Assembly (NCBI RefSeq): GCF_000385135.1
Contig: NZ_ARQM01000011.1
Span: 806,001-870,000 of the forward strand
From: Promicromonospora sukumoe 327MFSha3.1
GTDB lineage: Bacteria > Actinomycetota > Actinomycetes > Actinomycetales > Cellulomonadaceae
Direction: 5' to 3'
DNA: 64,000 bases
How positions within the stretch are numbered: the stretch's first letter is position 1; each line of letters opens with the position of its first letter. Position numbers and translations under genes: made by a program. Shown here one piece after another: positions 1-8,355 of this stretch. Below the pieces are notes generated by a model. That model was not told the origin of the DNA. It worked only from the letters and a program-made list of their open reading frames with translations, and made no database searches.

Positions 1-982
1 ACAGCACGAAGCCGTGCATCCCCTGGCCCTTGTTGTCCACGCCCGCGCCCCACCAGGCGTCGTCCATAAGCGCGAGCGCGCCGCCGGCGTCGGCCCCGGC
101 CTCGATGCCCGTGCCCTGGTCGTCCTCGGACGCGGCGCTCCAGCCCGGCACGCCGTGGTGCCGCTCGCGCCACCGGGTCCTGTGGGCGAACCCGCCCGCG
201 CCGAGCACGACGCCGCCGGTGACGCGCACGGCGCGGCGGGCCTGCGGCATCCCGACGACGGCGCCCACCACGGCGCCGTCCTCCACCAGCAGCTCGGTCA
301 GCGGCGTGCTCAGCCGCACCTCCGTGCCCTGCGCCCGCACGACCTCCATGAGGGAGCAGGCCAGCGCGGCCCCCATCCCGACCTGCTTCTTGCCGGTGAC
401 CAGGCCGCCCAGCACGCGGAACACCAGCCGCGCCCCGCGCACGAAGCCCGACGGCGTGGACCAGGCCCGGCCCAGCTCGTAGAAGTCGTCGTTCATGACC
501 GCGAGCGGCACGCCGTCCTTGACGCGGGACCGCTCGATCCAGTCGCCGAGCCGCCGCGTGTCGTACGGCCGGGGCTCGATGGACCGGCCGATCTTGCCGC
601 CGGGCCGCTCGGGGTAGTAGTCGGGGTACTTCTGCGCGGCCGACCAGCGCACGCCGTGCCCTTCCAGCGCGGTGACCAGCTCGTCGACGGTGTCGACGAA
701 CGCCTCGCGCCGGGCGGCCGAGCTCGCGGGGCCGACGTCGCCGATCGCCTCCTGCATGTACGTCAGCGCCTCCGCGCGGGAGTCGGCGATCCCCGCGCGC
801 CGCATCACCGGGTTGTCCGGCAGCCACAGCCCGCCGCCGCTCCGCATCGTGGTGCCGCCCCACCGGGCGGACGACTCCACGACCAGCACCTTCGCCCCGG
901 CGTCCGCGGCGGCGATCGCCGCGCTGAGCCCGGCGGCGCCCGTCCCGGCCACCAGTACGTCGACCACTTCCTCGTGCGTCAT
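1..982 (-). CDS. FAD-binding dehydrogenase (KstD/fumarate-reductase flavoprotein type), 3' part missing
   Basis: The gene enters the window from the left edge, so its C-terminus lies outside. The ATG at 982 gives an N-terminus MTHEEVVDVLVAGTGAAGLS, a Rossmann dinucleotide-binding GxGxxG turn for FAD, ending in an acidic residue about 20 residues later. It continues with WGGTTMRSGGGLWLPDNP and a YPDYYPE..GG segment, seen in FAD-dependent oxidoreductases related to 3-ketosteroid delta-1-dehydrogenases and fumarate reductase flavoprotein subunits. About 327 residues are visible of a family usually 500-570 long. The substrate cannot be assigned; no steroid-catabolic genes are nearby. It is divergent from the purH riboswitch unit. 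Confidence 0.8.
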   Translation of the reverse strand, partial: MTHEEVVDVLVAGTGAAGLSAAIAAADAGAKVLVVESSARWGGTTMRSGGGLWLPDNPVMRRAGIADSRAEALTYMQEAIGDVGPASSAARREAFVDTVDELVTALEGHGVRWSAAQKYPDYYPERPGGKIGRSIEPRPYDTRRLGDWIERSRVKDGVPLAVMNDDFYELGRAWSTPSGFVRGARLVFRVLGGLVTGKKQVGMGAALACSLMEVVRAQGTEVRLSTPLTELLVEDGAVVGAVVGMPQARRAVRVTGGVVLGAGGFAHRTRWRERHHGVPGWSAASEDDQGTGIEAGADAGGALALMDDAWWGAGVDNKGQGMHGFVL

Positions 983-1097
983 CGCGCGATCCCTCCGGTC
1001 CTTACCGGACTCCGTTGTCCGGTTGGTGCACAAGGTACTCCCGCGCCCCGGTCGCGGCGCAAGACCCAGGACCGTTCCCGGACCCGGTTAGACTGCT

Positions 1098-1180
1098 CGC
1101 GGCCGTGACTGGCGAGGGTGGGTCACCACCGGGGAGCGGCCGAGCGACCCGTGATGCGCGCCGCCCGCCTGGGTGCCAGG
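1098..1180 (+). ncRNA. ZTP (pfl) riboswitch upstream of purH
   Basis: The sequence carries the conserved pfl/ZTP core: GTGACTGGCG, then a GGTG/CACC hairpin (1117-1127), then CCACCGGGGAGCG, a variable spacer, and the 3' element CCGCCTGGG-like (1161-1173). GGCCG (1101-1105) pairs with CGGCC (1137-1141) as P1, and GGCG (1111-1114) can pair with CGCC (1166-1169) as the pseudoknot. The class senses ZMP/ZTP, purine intermediates that accumulate when 10-formyl-THF is short. PurH consumes ZMP (AICAR) directly, so feedback-induction of the downstream gene makes sense. Confidence 0.9.
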
Positions 1181-1214
1181 GTTTTCCACGAGGCTACTTC
1201 CGAGGAGAACCGCC

Positions 1215-2867
1215 ATGTCCGGCGCCCCGTCCACCCCTGACGTCCAGCTCACCGACGACTCGCAGCGCCCCGTCCGGCGCGCCCTGCTGAGCGTCTACGA
1301 CAAGACCGGCCTGATCGAGCTCGCCACCGCGCTGCACGACGCCGGCGTCGAGCTGGTCTCGACCGGCTCCACCGCGTCCAAGATCGCCGACGCGGGCATC
1401 CCCGTCACCCCCGTCGAGGACCTCACCGGCTTCCCCGAGTGCCTGGAGGGCCGGGTCAAGACCCTGCACCCGCGCGTGCACGCCGGCATCCTGGCCGACA
1501 CCCGCAAGCAGGACCACCTCGACCAGCTCGCGCAGCTCGACATCGCGCCGTTCGAGCTCGTCGTCGTCAACCTCTACCCGTTCGCCGCCACCGTCGCCTC
1601 GGGCGCCGGGCCGGACGCCGTCGTCGAGCAGATCGACATCGGCGGGCCGTCCATGGTGCGCGCCGCCGCCAAGAACCACCCGTCGGTCGCCGTGGTCGTG
1701 GACCCGGCCGCATACCCGGCCGTGGCCGACGCCGTCCGGGCCGGCGGGTTCACCTACGCCCAGCGCAAGGCGCTCGCTGCCGCCGCGTTCGTGCACACCG
1801 CCACCTACGACGTCGCCGTGGCGTCCTGGATGGGCTCGGTCGTCTCCCCGACCGACGTCGTCGAGGCCGCCGACGGCCCCGTGTCGACCGGCTTCCCCGC
1901 CTGGGTCGGCGGCACCTGGGAGCGCGCCGACGTGCTGCGCTACGGCGAGAACCCGCACCAGCGCGCCGCCCTCTACACCCGCGGCGACGGCGTCACCGGC
2001 CTGGCCCAGGCCGAGCAGCTGCACGGCAAGGCCATGAGCTACAACAACTACGTGGACGCCGACGCCGCGTGGCGCGCCGCCTGGGACCACGAGGGCCCCG
2101 CCGTCGCGATCATCAAGCACGCCAACCCGTGCGGCATCGCGGTCGGTACCGACATCGCGCAGGCGCACGCCCGGGCGCACGCGACCGACCCGGTCAGCGC
2201 GTACGGTGGCGTGATCGCCGCGAACCGCACCGTCACGGTCGCCGCCGCGCGCCAGATCGCCCCGGTGTTCACCGAGGTCGTCGTGGCCCCCGGCTTCGAG
2301 CCCGAGGCGCTGGAGATCCTCCAGGCCAAGAAGAACATCCGCCTGCTCGTGGTCCCCGAGGCGCCGGCCGGCGCCGTCGAGACGCGGCCGATCTCGGGCG
2401 GGCTGCTCATGCAGGCCACCGACCGCTTCCAGGCCGACGGCGACAGCCCGGAGAACTGGACGCTGGCCACCGGCGAGGCCGCCTCGCCCGAGGTGCTCGC
2501 CGACCTCGCCTTCGCCTGGAAGGCCGTGCGGGCCACCAAGTCGAACGCGATCCTGCTGGCCAAGGACGGGGCTGCGGTCGGCATCGGCATGGGCCAGGTC
2601 AACCGCGTGGACTCGTGCCGCCTCTCGGTCGAGCGCGCCAACACCCTGGCTGACGGCGAGTCCGGCCCCGTCGAGCGGGCGCGCGGCGCGGTGGCGGCGT
2701 CCGACGCGTTCTTCCCGTTCGCGGACGGGCTCCAGGTGCTGCTCGACGCCGGGGTCACCGCCGTCGTGCAGCCGGGCGGCTCGATCCGCGACGAGGAGGT
2801 CGTCAAGGCGGCCGAGGCGGCCGGCGTCACGATGTACTTCACGGGCACGCGCCACTTCGCGCACTGA
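1215..2867 (+). CDS. purH: Bifunctional AICAR formyltransferase / IMP cyclohydrolase
   Basis: This enzyme catalyses the last two steps of de novo IMP synthesis: formyl transfer from 10-formyl-THF to AICAR (ZMP), then ring closure. The 550-residue length is normal. The N-terminal MGS-like cyclohydrolase domain (about 20-170) starts with [13 protein letters not shown] and contains STGSTASKI and the [15 protein letters not shown] signature. The AICAR transformylase domain follows, with LRYGENPHQ and the catalytic IIKHANPCG segment. The ATG at 1215 is chosen because GAGGAG lies about 8 nt upstream; an in-frame GTG at 1173 falls inside the riboswitch 3' end. It is a single-gene unit under the ZTP riboswitch, ending in the palindrome at 2899-2959. 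Confidence 0.97.
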   Translation: MSGAPSTPDVQLTDDSQRPVRRALLSVYDKTGLIELATALHDAGVELVSTGSTASKIADAGIPVTPVEDLTGFPECLEGRVKTLHPRVHAGILADTRKQDHLDQLAQLDIAPFELVVVNLYPFAATVASGAGPDAVVEQIDIGGPSMVRAAAKNHPSVAVVVDPAAYPAVADAVRAGGFTYAQRKALAAAAFVHTATYDVAVASWMGSVVSPTDVVEAADGPVSTGFPAWVGGTWERADVLRYGENPHQRAALYTRGDGVTGLAQAEQLHGKAMSYNNYVDADAAWRAAWDHEGPAVAIIKHANPCGIAVGTDIAQAHARAHATDPVSAYGGVIAANRTVTVAAARQIAPVFTEVVVAPGFEPEALEILQAKKNIRLLVVPEAPAGAVETRPISGGLLMQATDRFQADGDSPENWTLATGEAASPEVLADLAFAWKAVRATKSNAILLAKDGAAVGIGMGQVNRVDSCRLSVERANTLADGESGPVERARGAVAASDAFFPFADGLQVLLDAGVTAVVQPGGSIRDEEVVKAAEAAGVTMYFTGTRHFAH

Positions 2868-2898
2868 TCCGAGGCGGCGCCCTCCGGGGCGGACGTTA

Positions 2899-2959
2899 CT
2901 CAGCCGGGTGGGTAACGGAGAGCTAGCAGTGCTACCTCTCCGTTACCCACCCGGCTGAG
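2899..2959. terminator. Long palindrome, bidirectional terminator between purH and a convergent gene
   Basis: Perfect 24-bp arms (2899-2922 and 2936-2959, starting CTCAGCCGGGTGGGTAACGG) with a 13-nt loop. It lies between the 3' ends of convergent purH and the flavoprotein gene. There is no T tract, so a hairpin-only terminator is inferred. Confidence 0.75.
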
Positions 2960-3003
2960 CTGTGCTTGCCCCGCGGCGACCGTCGGTGCACGGCGGCTCG
3001 GAG

Positions 3004-4404
3004 TCAGGGTCGGAAGACGGCGTCCTTGAGCTTGACCGTCGGGTCCAGGGCGCGCTCCAGGTCGACCGTCAACGGCACCCCGCGGTTCATCAGCTTCCGG
3101 ACCTGGCCCACCTCGCGCGGGGAGTCGACCAGCAGCACCGCCCGGACGGTCGCCACGCGGTGGCCCTCCGGGGTGCGGCGCGGGTGCCGGTCCAGCGCGT
3201 TCTCCAGGTAGAGCGCCGCCCAGCCGCCCGACGCCGTGGGCGTGCCGCGCAGCACCACCTCGTCGAACGGCGACGGCACCCCGAACAGCGCCAGGTCGTG
3301 CCCGAGCTGCTGCGAGAACACGTATGGCGCGTGCGAGGTGATCGGGGCGAGCCCCAGCCGTTCGCGCACGTGCTCGGGCTCGGCGGCCCGCTCGTCGAGC
3401 CCCAGCAGGGCCCGGACGGTGACCTCGGGGTCGTGCAGCGCGGCCGACCAGTGCCCGCCCGGCACCGGCCCGAACACCGGGTGCTCGCGTGTCGCGATGT
3501 CGCCCACCGCCCAGACGCGGCGCAGCGCGTCGAGGTGCAGCCGGCCCGCGGGGTCGGTCGGGGAGTGCAGGCCCGTCAGCCGGCCGGCCCGGTTGACCCG
3601 GAGCCCGCCGTTCGACTCCAGCGGCAGGGAGCCGGCCAGCCAGCCCGACGCCGGACGCGCGCCCACGGCGGCCAGCACCAGGTCGGCCTCCAGCACGCGG
3701 CCGTCGGCGAGGACGACGCTGCCACCGCCGGGCGTGTCGCCGGCCGGTCCGGGCAGCACCTTCTCGACGGCGACGTCCGTGACCAGGGTGACCCCGGCGG
3801 CGTCGTACCAGGGCGCCAGCAGGCCGCCCACGTGGCGGCCGAGCTGCCGCTCCAGCGGCACGGGGCCCGCCTCGACGACGGTGACTTGTGCACCCGCGCC
3901 GGCGGCGACGCCTGCGACCTCCGCGCCGATCCAGCCGGCGCCGACCACCACGATCCGCGTCCCCGGGACGGCGGCGGCGCGCAGCCGCTCGGCGTCACCG
4001 GCGGTGTGCAGGGTCATCGCGGCGTCCCAGCCCGCCGGGCGCAGGGGCGCGCTCCCGCAGGCGAGCACCACGGCGTCGGCCATGACGTCGTCGCCCGACG
4101 CCGTCCGCACCACCACCTGCTCGCGGTCCGCCTCCAGGCGCGTCGCGGGGTCGGCCAGCCGCAGGTCGTCGACGAGGGCCGGGAGGTCGATCCCGAGGTC
4201 GTCGGCGAGCCAGACCGGCTCGGTGCGCTTGAGCAGCTCCTTGGACAGCGGCGGGCGGTCGTACGGCGGCAGGCCCTCCGCGCCCAGCACCGTGAGGTGC
4301 CCCTCGAAACCGTGCTGCCGCAGGGCGGCGGAGGTCTGCGCGCCCGCCAGCCCCGCACCCACGACGACCACGCTGCTGGGGACCTGACCTGGAGTCGACG
4401 GCAT
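3004..4404 (-). CDS. FAD-dependent pyridine nucleotide-disulfide oxidoreductase, ferredoxin-reductase-like
   Basis: A flavoprotein of about 466 residues with two nucleotide-binding folds. The FAD site is VVVVGAGLAGAQ near the N-terminus, followed by YDRPPLSKELL, characteristic of ferredoxin/rubredoxin reductases. The NAD(P)H site is VVVGAGWIGAEVA near residue 155, and the second FAD motif is VWAVGDIAT. This family passes electrons from NAD(P)H to ferredoxins of P450 or dioxygenase systems; no partner is adjacent, so the physiological acceptor is unknown. A GTG at 4413 is possible, but a TACCGT -10 box at 4412-4417 overlaps it and sits 7 nt before the ATG at 4404, favouring a leaderless start there. 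Confidence 0.88.
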   Translation of the reverse strand: MPSTPGQVPSSVVVVGAGLAGAQTSAALRQHGFEGHLTVLGAEGLPPYDRPPLSKELLKRTEPVWLADDLGIDLPALVDDLRLADPATRLEADREQVVVRTASGDDVMADAVVLACGSAPLRPAGWDAAMTLHTAGDAERLRAAAVPGTRIVVVGAGWIGAEVAGVAAGAGAQVTVVEAGPVPLERQLGRHVGGLLAPWYDAAGVTLVTDVAVEKVLPGPAGDTPGGGSVVLADGRVLEADLVLAAVGARPASGWLAGSLPLESNGGLRVNRAGRLTGLHSPTDPAGRLHLDALRRVWAVGDIATREHPVFGPVPGGHWSAALHDPEVTVRALLGLDERAAEPEHVRERLGLAPITSHAPYVFSQQLGHDLALFGVPSPFDEVVLRGTPTASGGWAALYLENALDRHPRRTPEGHRVATVRAVLLVDSPREVGQVRKLMNRGVPLTVDLERALDPTVKLKDAVFRP

Positions 4405-4411
4405 GGACCTC

Positions 4412-4417
4412 ACGGTA
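4412..4417 (-). promoter_or_regulatory. -10 box of leaderless flavoprotein gene
   Basis: TACCGT on the minus strand, 7 nt before the ATG at 4404, the geometry of actinobacterial leaderless promoters. No clear -35 is seen. Confidence 0.5.
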
Positions 4418-4501
4418 GCTCGCAGGCCGCCAACCTGGGAATGTGCTCTGTATCAGGTTGCAAGCAGGTCACGGTCCTGCAGAATCGCGACGTTTCGGTT
4501 G

Positions 4502-4507
4502 TACCCT
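4502..4507 (+). promoter_or_regulatory. -10 box of leaderless DUF3017 gene
   Basis: TACCCT ends 6 nt before the GTG at 4514 and supports that codon over later in-frame ATGs. Confidence 0.5.
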
Positions 4508-4513
4508 CGTCCC

Positions 4514-4963
4514 GTGGATCTCAGCGAGATGCGGACTGCCCCTGGCGCACCGGGCGGTGCCACGACCCTCCTCGAGCCGGGCTCGGCGGGAACGGCTACG
4601 CTCGAACGCACCGGACGGGCCGACCTGATGACGGCCACCACGACGACCAGCCAGGAGCTCGACCGCAGTGAGCCAGCCAGCGGCGAGGACTCCGACATGA
4701 GTCCGGCCGAGCCGCAGCGCAGCAACCTCGCGATCTGGCTCGTCCTCGCAGGTGTCGGCATCTCCGTGCTGCTCGGCATGGTCGCCGGCGCGCGCGCCGG
4801 GGCGATCGGCATCGGGGTGGTCCTCGTGGTCTGCGCGATCTTCCGCGCGGTGCTCGACAGCCCCGTCGGGCTCGTCATCCGGACCCGGACCGTCGACATC
4901 ATCCTGTACGGCGCGACCGCCGTGCTGATCGGCGTCCTCGCCGTGGCGACGCCGAGCATCTGA
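4514..4963 (+). CDS. DUF3017 small membrane protein
   Basis: The C-terminal 85 residues match the actinobacterial DUF3017 pattern: three hydrophobic helices starting SNLAIWLVLAGVGIS, then IGIGVVLVVCAIFRAVL and TVDIILYGATAVLIGVL. The function is unknown. The family is often found next to folD or purine genes, consistent with its place near purH. The start is uncertain. GTG 4514 (149 aa) is preferred because a TACCCT box precedes it by 6 nt; ATGs at 4529, 4628 and 4697 would remove part of a low-complexity N-terminus without touching the conserved domain. It is divergent from the flavoprotein gene, with 109 bp between the starts. Confidence 0.75.
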   Translation: MDLSEMRTAPGAPGGATTLLEPGSAGTATLERTGRADLMTATTTTSQELDRSEPASGEDSDMSPAEPQRSNLAIWLVLAGVGISVLLGMVAGARAGAIGIGVVLVVCAIFRAVLDSPVGLVIRTRTVDIILYGATAVLIGVLAVATPSI

Positions 4964-4987
4964 CCTTCCCGCCAGGCCCTCCCGGCC

Positions 4988-5020
4988 GGTCGTCCCGCCC
5001 GGTCTTCCCGGCGGACGACC
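4988..5020. terminator. Imperfect hairpin between convergent genes
   Basis: GGTCGTCC (4988-4995) pairs with GGACGACC (5013-5020), with further GC pairing inside. It lies between the DUF3017 stop and the convergent membrane-protein stop, so it is a likely shared terminator. Confidence 0.45.
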
Positions 5021-5044
5021 TGCCCGCCCGTGGCGCGGCCGCCG

Positions 5045-6451
5045 TCAGCGGGCCGCGCCCTCCAGCGAGCCCGTCACGGGCTGCTCCGACTCGACCACGC
5101 ACAGGATGCGACGGTCGCCCTCGGCCCAGCTCTCCTCGGACGGCGCGATCGGCCAGTAGAGCAGCTCCGACTGGGCCCACTGCAGCCCCACGTACTTCGT
5201 GAACTGCGGGTAGCAAAAGGCGTCGGCGGCGTCCCACAGCGCCTGCTGCGTGGGGGCCTCGCCGTTCTTCGCGAGGCTGTCCTCCGCGGTCGTCTCCGCG
5301 TAGATCTCGCCGCCGTGCGCGGTCGTGCAGGGCACCACCGGGATCCGGTACAGCGTGGTCTGGCCCGACGTCGCGGCCGTGTCGATGCAGTCGCCCACCT
5401 GCAGGTCGGGGATCTCGGCCCCGGCGGTCGCCGAGGTGTCCGCGTCAGGCGTCGGCTCCTCGGACGGCGCGACCTGCCCGCCGGCCTCCTGGGTCGGCAG
5501 CGGCTCCAGACCGTCCGCCGGGTCCTCGGCGTAGGGGTCGGCGTACGGGTCCGTCGTCGCGTACGGGTCGACGGTCGGGCTCGGGGACGACGTCGGCGCG
5601 GTGAGCGCGGGACCGTCGTCGGGCAGCGTGATGCCGAGCGGGCCCGCCAGGGCCGGCGGCACGAACGACTTCGCGGTCGAGACCAGCCCGGGCGGCAACG
5701 ACGACGCGTAGGTGGGGGCCGCCACTGCGGCGATCCCCAGGCCGACGACGGCGAGCACGCCCACCGTGACCGCGCCCAGGGAGAAGTCGAGGGTGCGCAC
5801 CGACGACTTCTTCGCGCGGCGCACGTTGCCGGTGCCGTTGGCCTCGGCGGTGCGCATCGAGTGCACGAGCGCCGGGATCGCGAGCGGCCAGAAGAGCAGG
5901 AACGCCGCGACCACCCAGCCGGTGCGGGTCGGGTAGGGGAGCTCGTTCGGGTCGGCGTCGTCGTCGCCGGCGATGGGCCCGGGCTCGGCGGTGGTGTCAG
6001 GCTTCTCATCCGCGCCGGCCTCGTCGCCGGTCTTCTCGTCCGGACCGGCCTCGTCGTTGCCCTCGCCTGAACCGGACTCGTCGTCGCCCGCGTCCGGACC
6101 GGACTCGACCTCGGTCTGCTCGTCCGTGCCGGGCTCGGCGTCGTCGGGCTCGGCGTCGCGCCGCCTCCTGCGGAAGCCGCCCCATCGCTTACGGGCCTTG
6201 CCGGGCTCCTTGCCGGCCGCGTCCGGCTCGGCGTCGTCCGGGTTCTCCTCGGACACGTCCGACGCGGCGCCGTCGACCTCTGCCTCGGTGTCGTCAGCGT
6301 CCGACGCGGTGCCGTCCGCGTCCTGCGCCGCGTCTCCCGGCTTCTCCTCGGGTCGCTCCGACGGTGCCTCGGGTGCGTCGTCGGACGTCTTCCGCGGTTC
6401 GGGGCCGGCCGGTTCCGTCGCGCCGTGCGAGGTCTGCGTGCTGTCGGCCAT
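5045..6451 (-). CDS. CD225-like membrane protein with septum-formation-type C-terminal domain, long acidic N-terminus (paralogue 3)
   Basis: A 468-residue protein. Residues 1 to about 165 are a very acidic Asp/Glu/Ala/Pro-rich low-complexity region broken by a basic RRRRR patch. It is followed by a CD225/dispanin-like unit (GWVVAAFLLFWPLAIPALVH, then a second hydrophobic helix) and a Pro/Thr/Asp linker. The C-terminal domain begins LQVGDCIDTA with VVPCTTAHGGEIY and further cysteines, like the septum-formation family domain. The GDC..VxxC..H..E pattern is shared with the next two genes upstream, so this is one of three tandem paralogues. Topology suggests a cytoplasmic acidic N-terminus and an extracytoplasmic Cys domain. 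The ATG at 6451 has TACGAT 8 nt upstream. Confidence 0.75.
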   Translation of the reverse strand: MADSTQTSHGATEPAGPEPRKTSDDAPEAPSERPEEKPGDAAQDADGTASDADDTEAEVDGAASDVSEENPDDAEPDAAGKEPGKARKRWGGFRRRRRDAEPDDAEPGTDEQTEVESGPDAGDDESGSGEGNDEAGPDEKTGDEAGADEKPDTTAEPGPIAGDDDADPNELPYPTRTGWVVAAFLLFWPLAIPALVHSMRTAEANGTGNVRRAKKSSVRTLDFSLGAVTVGVLAVVGLGIAAVAAPTYASSLPPGLVSTAKSFVPPALAGPLGITLPDDGPALTAPTSSPSPTVDPYATTDPYADPYAEDPADGLEPLPTQEAGGQVAPSEEPTPDADTSATAGAEIPDLQVGDCIDTAATSGQTTLYRIPVVPCTTAHGGEIYAETTAEDSLAKNGEAPTQQALWDAADAFCYPQFTKYVGLQWAQSELLYWPIAPSEESWAEGDRRILCVVESEQPVTGSLEGAAR

Positions 6452-6510
6452 GGTCCCGGATCGTAGCGGTGCGGGCTTTCCGGGCGAAAGGCGCGCTTCA
6501 CCCCGTGGCT

Positions 6511-6552
6511 GCTCCTCCGGCTCCGGGGTGCGCACCCCGGAGCCGGAAGAGC
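6511..6552 (-). terminator. Palindrome after paralogue 2
   Basis: 20-bp arms (6511-6530 and 6533-6552) with one mismatch and a 2-nt loop. It begins 4 nt after the stop of the gene at 6556-7410 and separates it from the third paralogue, so a terminator is likely. Confidence 0.65.
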
Positions 6553-6555
6553 GGC

Positions 6556-7410
6556 TCATCGTTCGCTGACGCGAGCGGTCAGGTCGTCGGCGTCGGACTC
6601 GGCGAAGCAGCTCAGCTGCCGGTCCAGCGCGCGCCAGTCCCACGGATCCGGTGCCGTGTGCCAGAAGTGCAGGCCGGAGTCCTCGGCGGTCGTCCCGGTA
6701 GCGCTCTCGAAGGCCGCGCGACAGGTCTCGTCCGCGTACCGGGCCATCACGGCCGGACCAGGGAAGGCGGGTTCGGTCACGCCGTCGGTCTGGCCGAACG
6801 CGTCGCTGGGCACGTGCGTGAGCCGGTAGAGCTCCCCGCCGTGCGGTTCCGCGCACCGCACGACCTCGACGGTGCGCACCACGTCGGTCAGCCCGTCGGT
6901 GAGATAGCAGCTTCCCTCGCTCAGCTCCCGTACCGAGGTCCCGTCGATCGGGCCGGAACCCGGCTGGTCGTCGTCGACGTACCGGGTGGACGTCGCCGCG
7001 TCCGCGGCGATCTCCACGTCCTCGAACCAGAAGCCCAGGGCGACGACGCCGGCCAGTCCACCGACGGTCAGCAGACACGTCAGCGCGATGTAGAAGACGA
7101 GGCCGGCGATCCCGATGCGCCGGGCCTTCGCGCCCTCGGCCGCGAAGGTCTGCCGGTCGCCCGCGCCGAGCGCGGCCGTCGCCCGCTGGGTGTGGGGGTA
7201 GGCGGCCACTCCGAACGGCCACCACGCGAGGAGCGCGACGATGCTCCAGCCCGCTCCGGTGGACGGCTCGGCCGGCGGCCGCGGCAGGGGTTGGTACGAC
7301 GTGGGGGCGTCGTAGGGCGACCTCGCCGGGGCGTAGGGGTCCGGAGCGGGCCCGGGCCCGGGCGGACCGGGCGGGCCGGGCGGCGTCAGGGGCGGGAGCT
7401 GGTCGCTCAT
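6556..7410 (-). CDS. CD225-like membrane protein with septum-formation-type C-terminal domain (paralogue 2)
   Basis: A 284-residue protein with a Pro/Gly-rich N-terminus (PPLTPPGPPGPPGPG), then WSIVALLAWWPFGVAAYPHT and a GDRQTFAAEGAKARR loop before a second membrane helix. This is the two-helix CD225/dispanin layout. The extracytoplasmic domain carries EGSCYLTDGL, VEVVRCAEPHGGELY and later cysteines, aligning with the neighbours' GDC...C..H..E pattern. The ATG at 7410 overlaps the upstream stop as ATGA, so it is translationally coupled to paralogue 1. Function unknown; a cell-envelope or division role is inferred only from the domain name. Confidence 0.75.
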   Translation of the reverse strand: MSDQLPPLTPPGPPGPPGPGPAPDPYAPARSPYDAPTSYQPLPRPPAEPSTGAGWSIVALLAWWPFGVAAYPHTQRATAALGAGDRQTFAAEGAKARRIGIAGLVFYIALTCLLTVGGLAGVVALGFWFEDVEIAADAATSTRYVDDDQPGSGPIDGTSVRELSEGSCYLTDGLTDVVRTVEVVRCAEPHGGELYRLTHVPSDAFGQTDGVTEPAFPGPAVMARYADETCRAAFESATGTTAEDSGLHFWHTAPDPWDWRALDRQLSCFAESDADDLTARVSER

Positions 7411-8162
7411 GAGCTCGCTCCGACCTCGAAGAGCCCGGGGTAGTCCGCGAGCTCACCACGCATCGGGGTGTCCACCTGGACGAAGCAGACGGCCCTGCGC
7501 AGGCCGTCGCCCCAGTCGTCCCAGGTCGGTTCGATGGTCCAGACGGGGGAGTCTGCCGAGAGGGAGGCGCCCGAGTACTCCTCGTACCGCGGCGCGCAGT
7601 CGTACCACGCCCAGTCGGAGACCTCGCTCGTGCCCGGGAACTCGCCGTCGCCGAGATCGGTCACGGCGATCACCTGCGCGTCGTGCAGCCTGCTGCACGG
7701 GATCACGTCGACCCATCCCCAGGCCGTCTCCCAGTCGGGGGCCATGAAGCAGTCGCCGGCACGGGCCGTGAGCGGGTCGATCGTGATCGGTTCCCTCTTC
7801 GGTGCGGCAGCGGTCCGGTAGGAGCCAGGGGCGGGCTCGGCCGCCGCGGTGTCGATGCCCTCCGCCTTGAGCGAGTCGGTCGCCATCGGCGTGAGGATCA
7901 GCCCGAGGGGGACGTAGAGCATGAGCGTGCCCGCGTACAGGGCGCCACCGATCAGGACCCCGAGCCGTGCGCGGTTCCGGGCTCGGTGCGCCTCGCGCTG
8001 CGCGGTCCAGACGTCGCCGGCCCCGAGCGCGCCGGCGGCGCGGTTGGCGGCGAGCACCGCGGCGATCGCCAGCGGCCAGAACAGGATGATGCATGCGGTG
8101 ATCCAGCCGCGGTGCACGGGCACCCGCAGGTCTTCGGGCCGGATCGAGGGTGGGGCGGTCAC
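7407..8162 (-). CDS. CD225-like membrane protein with septum-formation-type C-terminal domain (paralogue 1)
   Basis: A 251-residue first gene of the tandem set, starting at GTG 8162. It has a short N-terminus, GWITACIILFWPLAIAAVLA, the conserved GDVWTAQREAHRARNRARLG loop, a second helix, then ARAGDCFMAPDW and VDVIPCSRLHDAQV. The Cys residues and His after the PC motif correspond to those in the two downstream paralogues, while the tails differ. No CDD search could be run; family naming rests on motif recall. It overlaps the next gene by ATGA. Confidence 0.72.
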   Translation of the reverse strand: MTAPPSIRPEDLRVPVHRGWITACIILFWPLAIAAVLAANRAAGALGAGDVWTAQREAHRARNRARLGVLIGGALYAGTLMLYVPLGLILTPMATDSLKAEGIDTAAAEPAPGSYRTAAAPKREPITIDPLTARAGDCFMAPDWETAWGWVDVIPCSRLHDAQVIAVTDLGDGEFPGTSEVSDWAWYDCAPRYEEYSGASLSADSPVWTIEPTWDDWGDGLRRAVCFVQVDTPMRGELADYPGLFEVGASS

Positions 8163-8286
8163 GGCGGGATGTCTATCAGGCGTTTCGCGCAGACATGGCC
8201 GATGTGACCGGATCGTGAGGCGACTTCACCCTGGCGGCACGGCGACCGCCGTCGGTGGCACCGATCCGGGAGTGGTCGGAGTCCCG

Positions 8287-8340
8287 GTACGACGCAGGGG
8301 CCGCACCTCCCCTACGGAAGGTGCGGCCCCGGCGTCGTAC
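8287..8340 (-). terminator. Long palindrome downstream of the aquaporin gene
   Basis: 22-bp arms (8287-8308 and 8319-8340, GTACGACGC..GGGGCCGCACCT) with one mismatch and a 10-nt loop, 15 nt past the aquaporin stop. Confidence 0.7.
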
Positions 8341-8355
8341 GGGTGCGGCGAGGGG

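Noticed and set aside
5045-7459. Apparent 804-residue fusion of two membrane proteins
   Set aside because: The extra N-terminal part is an out-of-frame reading of the neighbouring gene (6556-7410) and crosses a palindrome; ATG 6451 begins the real protein.
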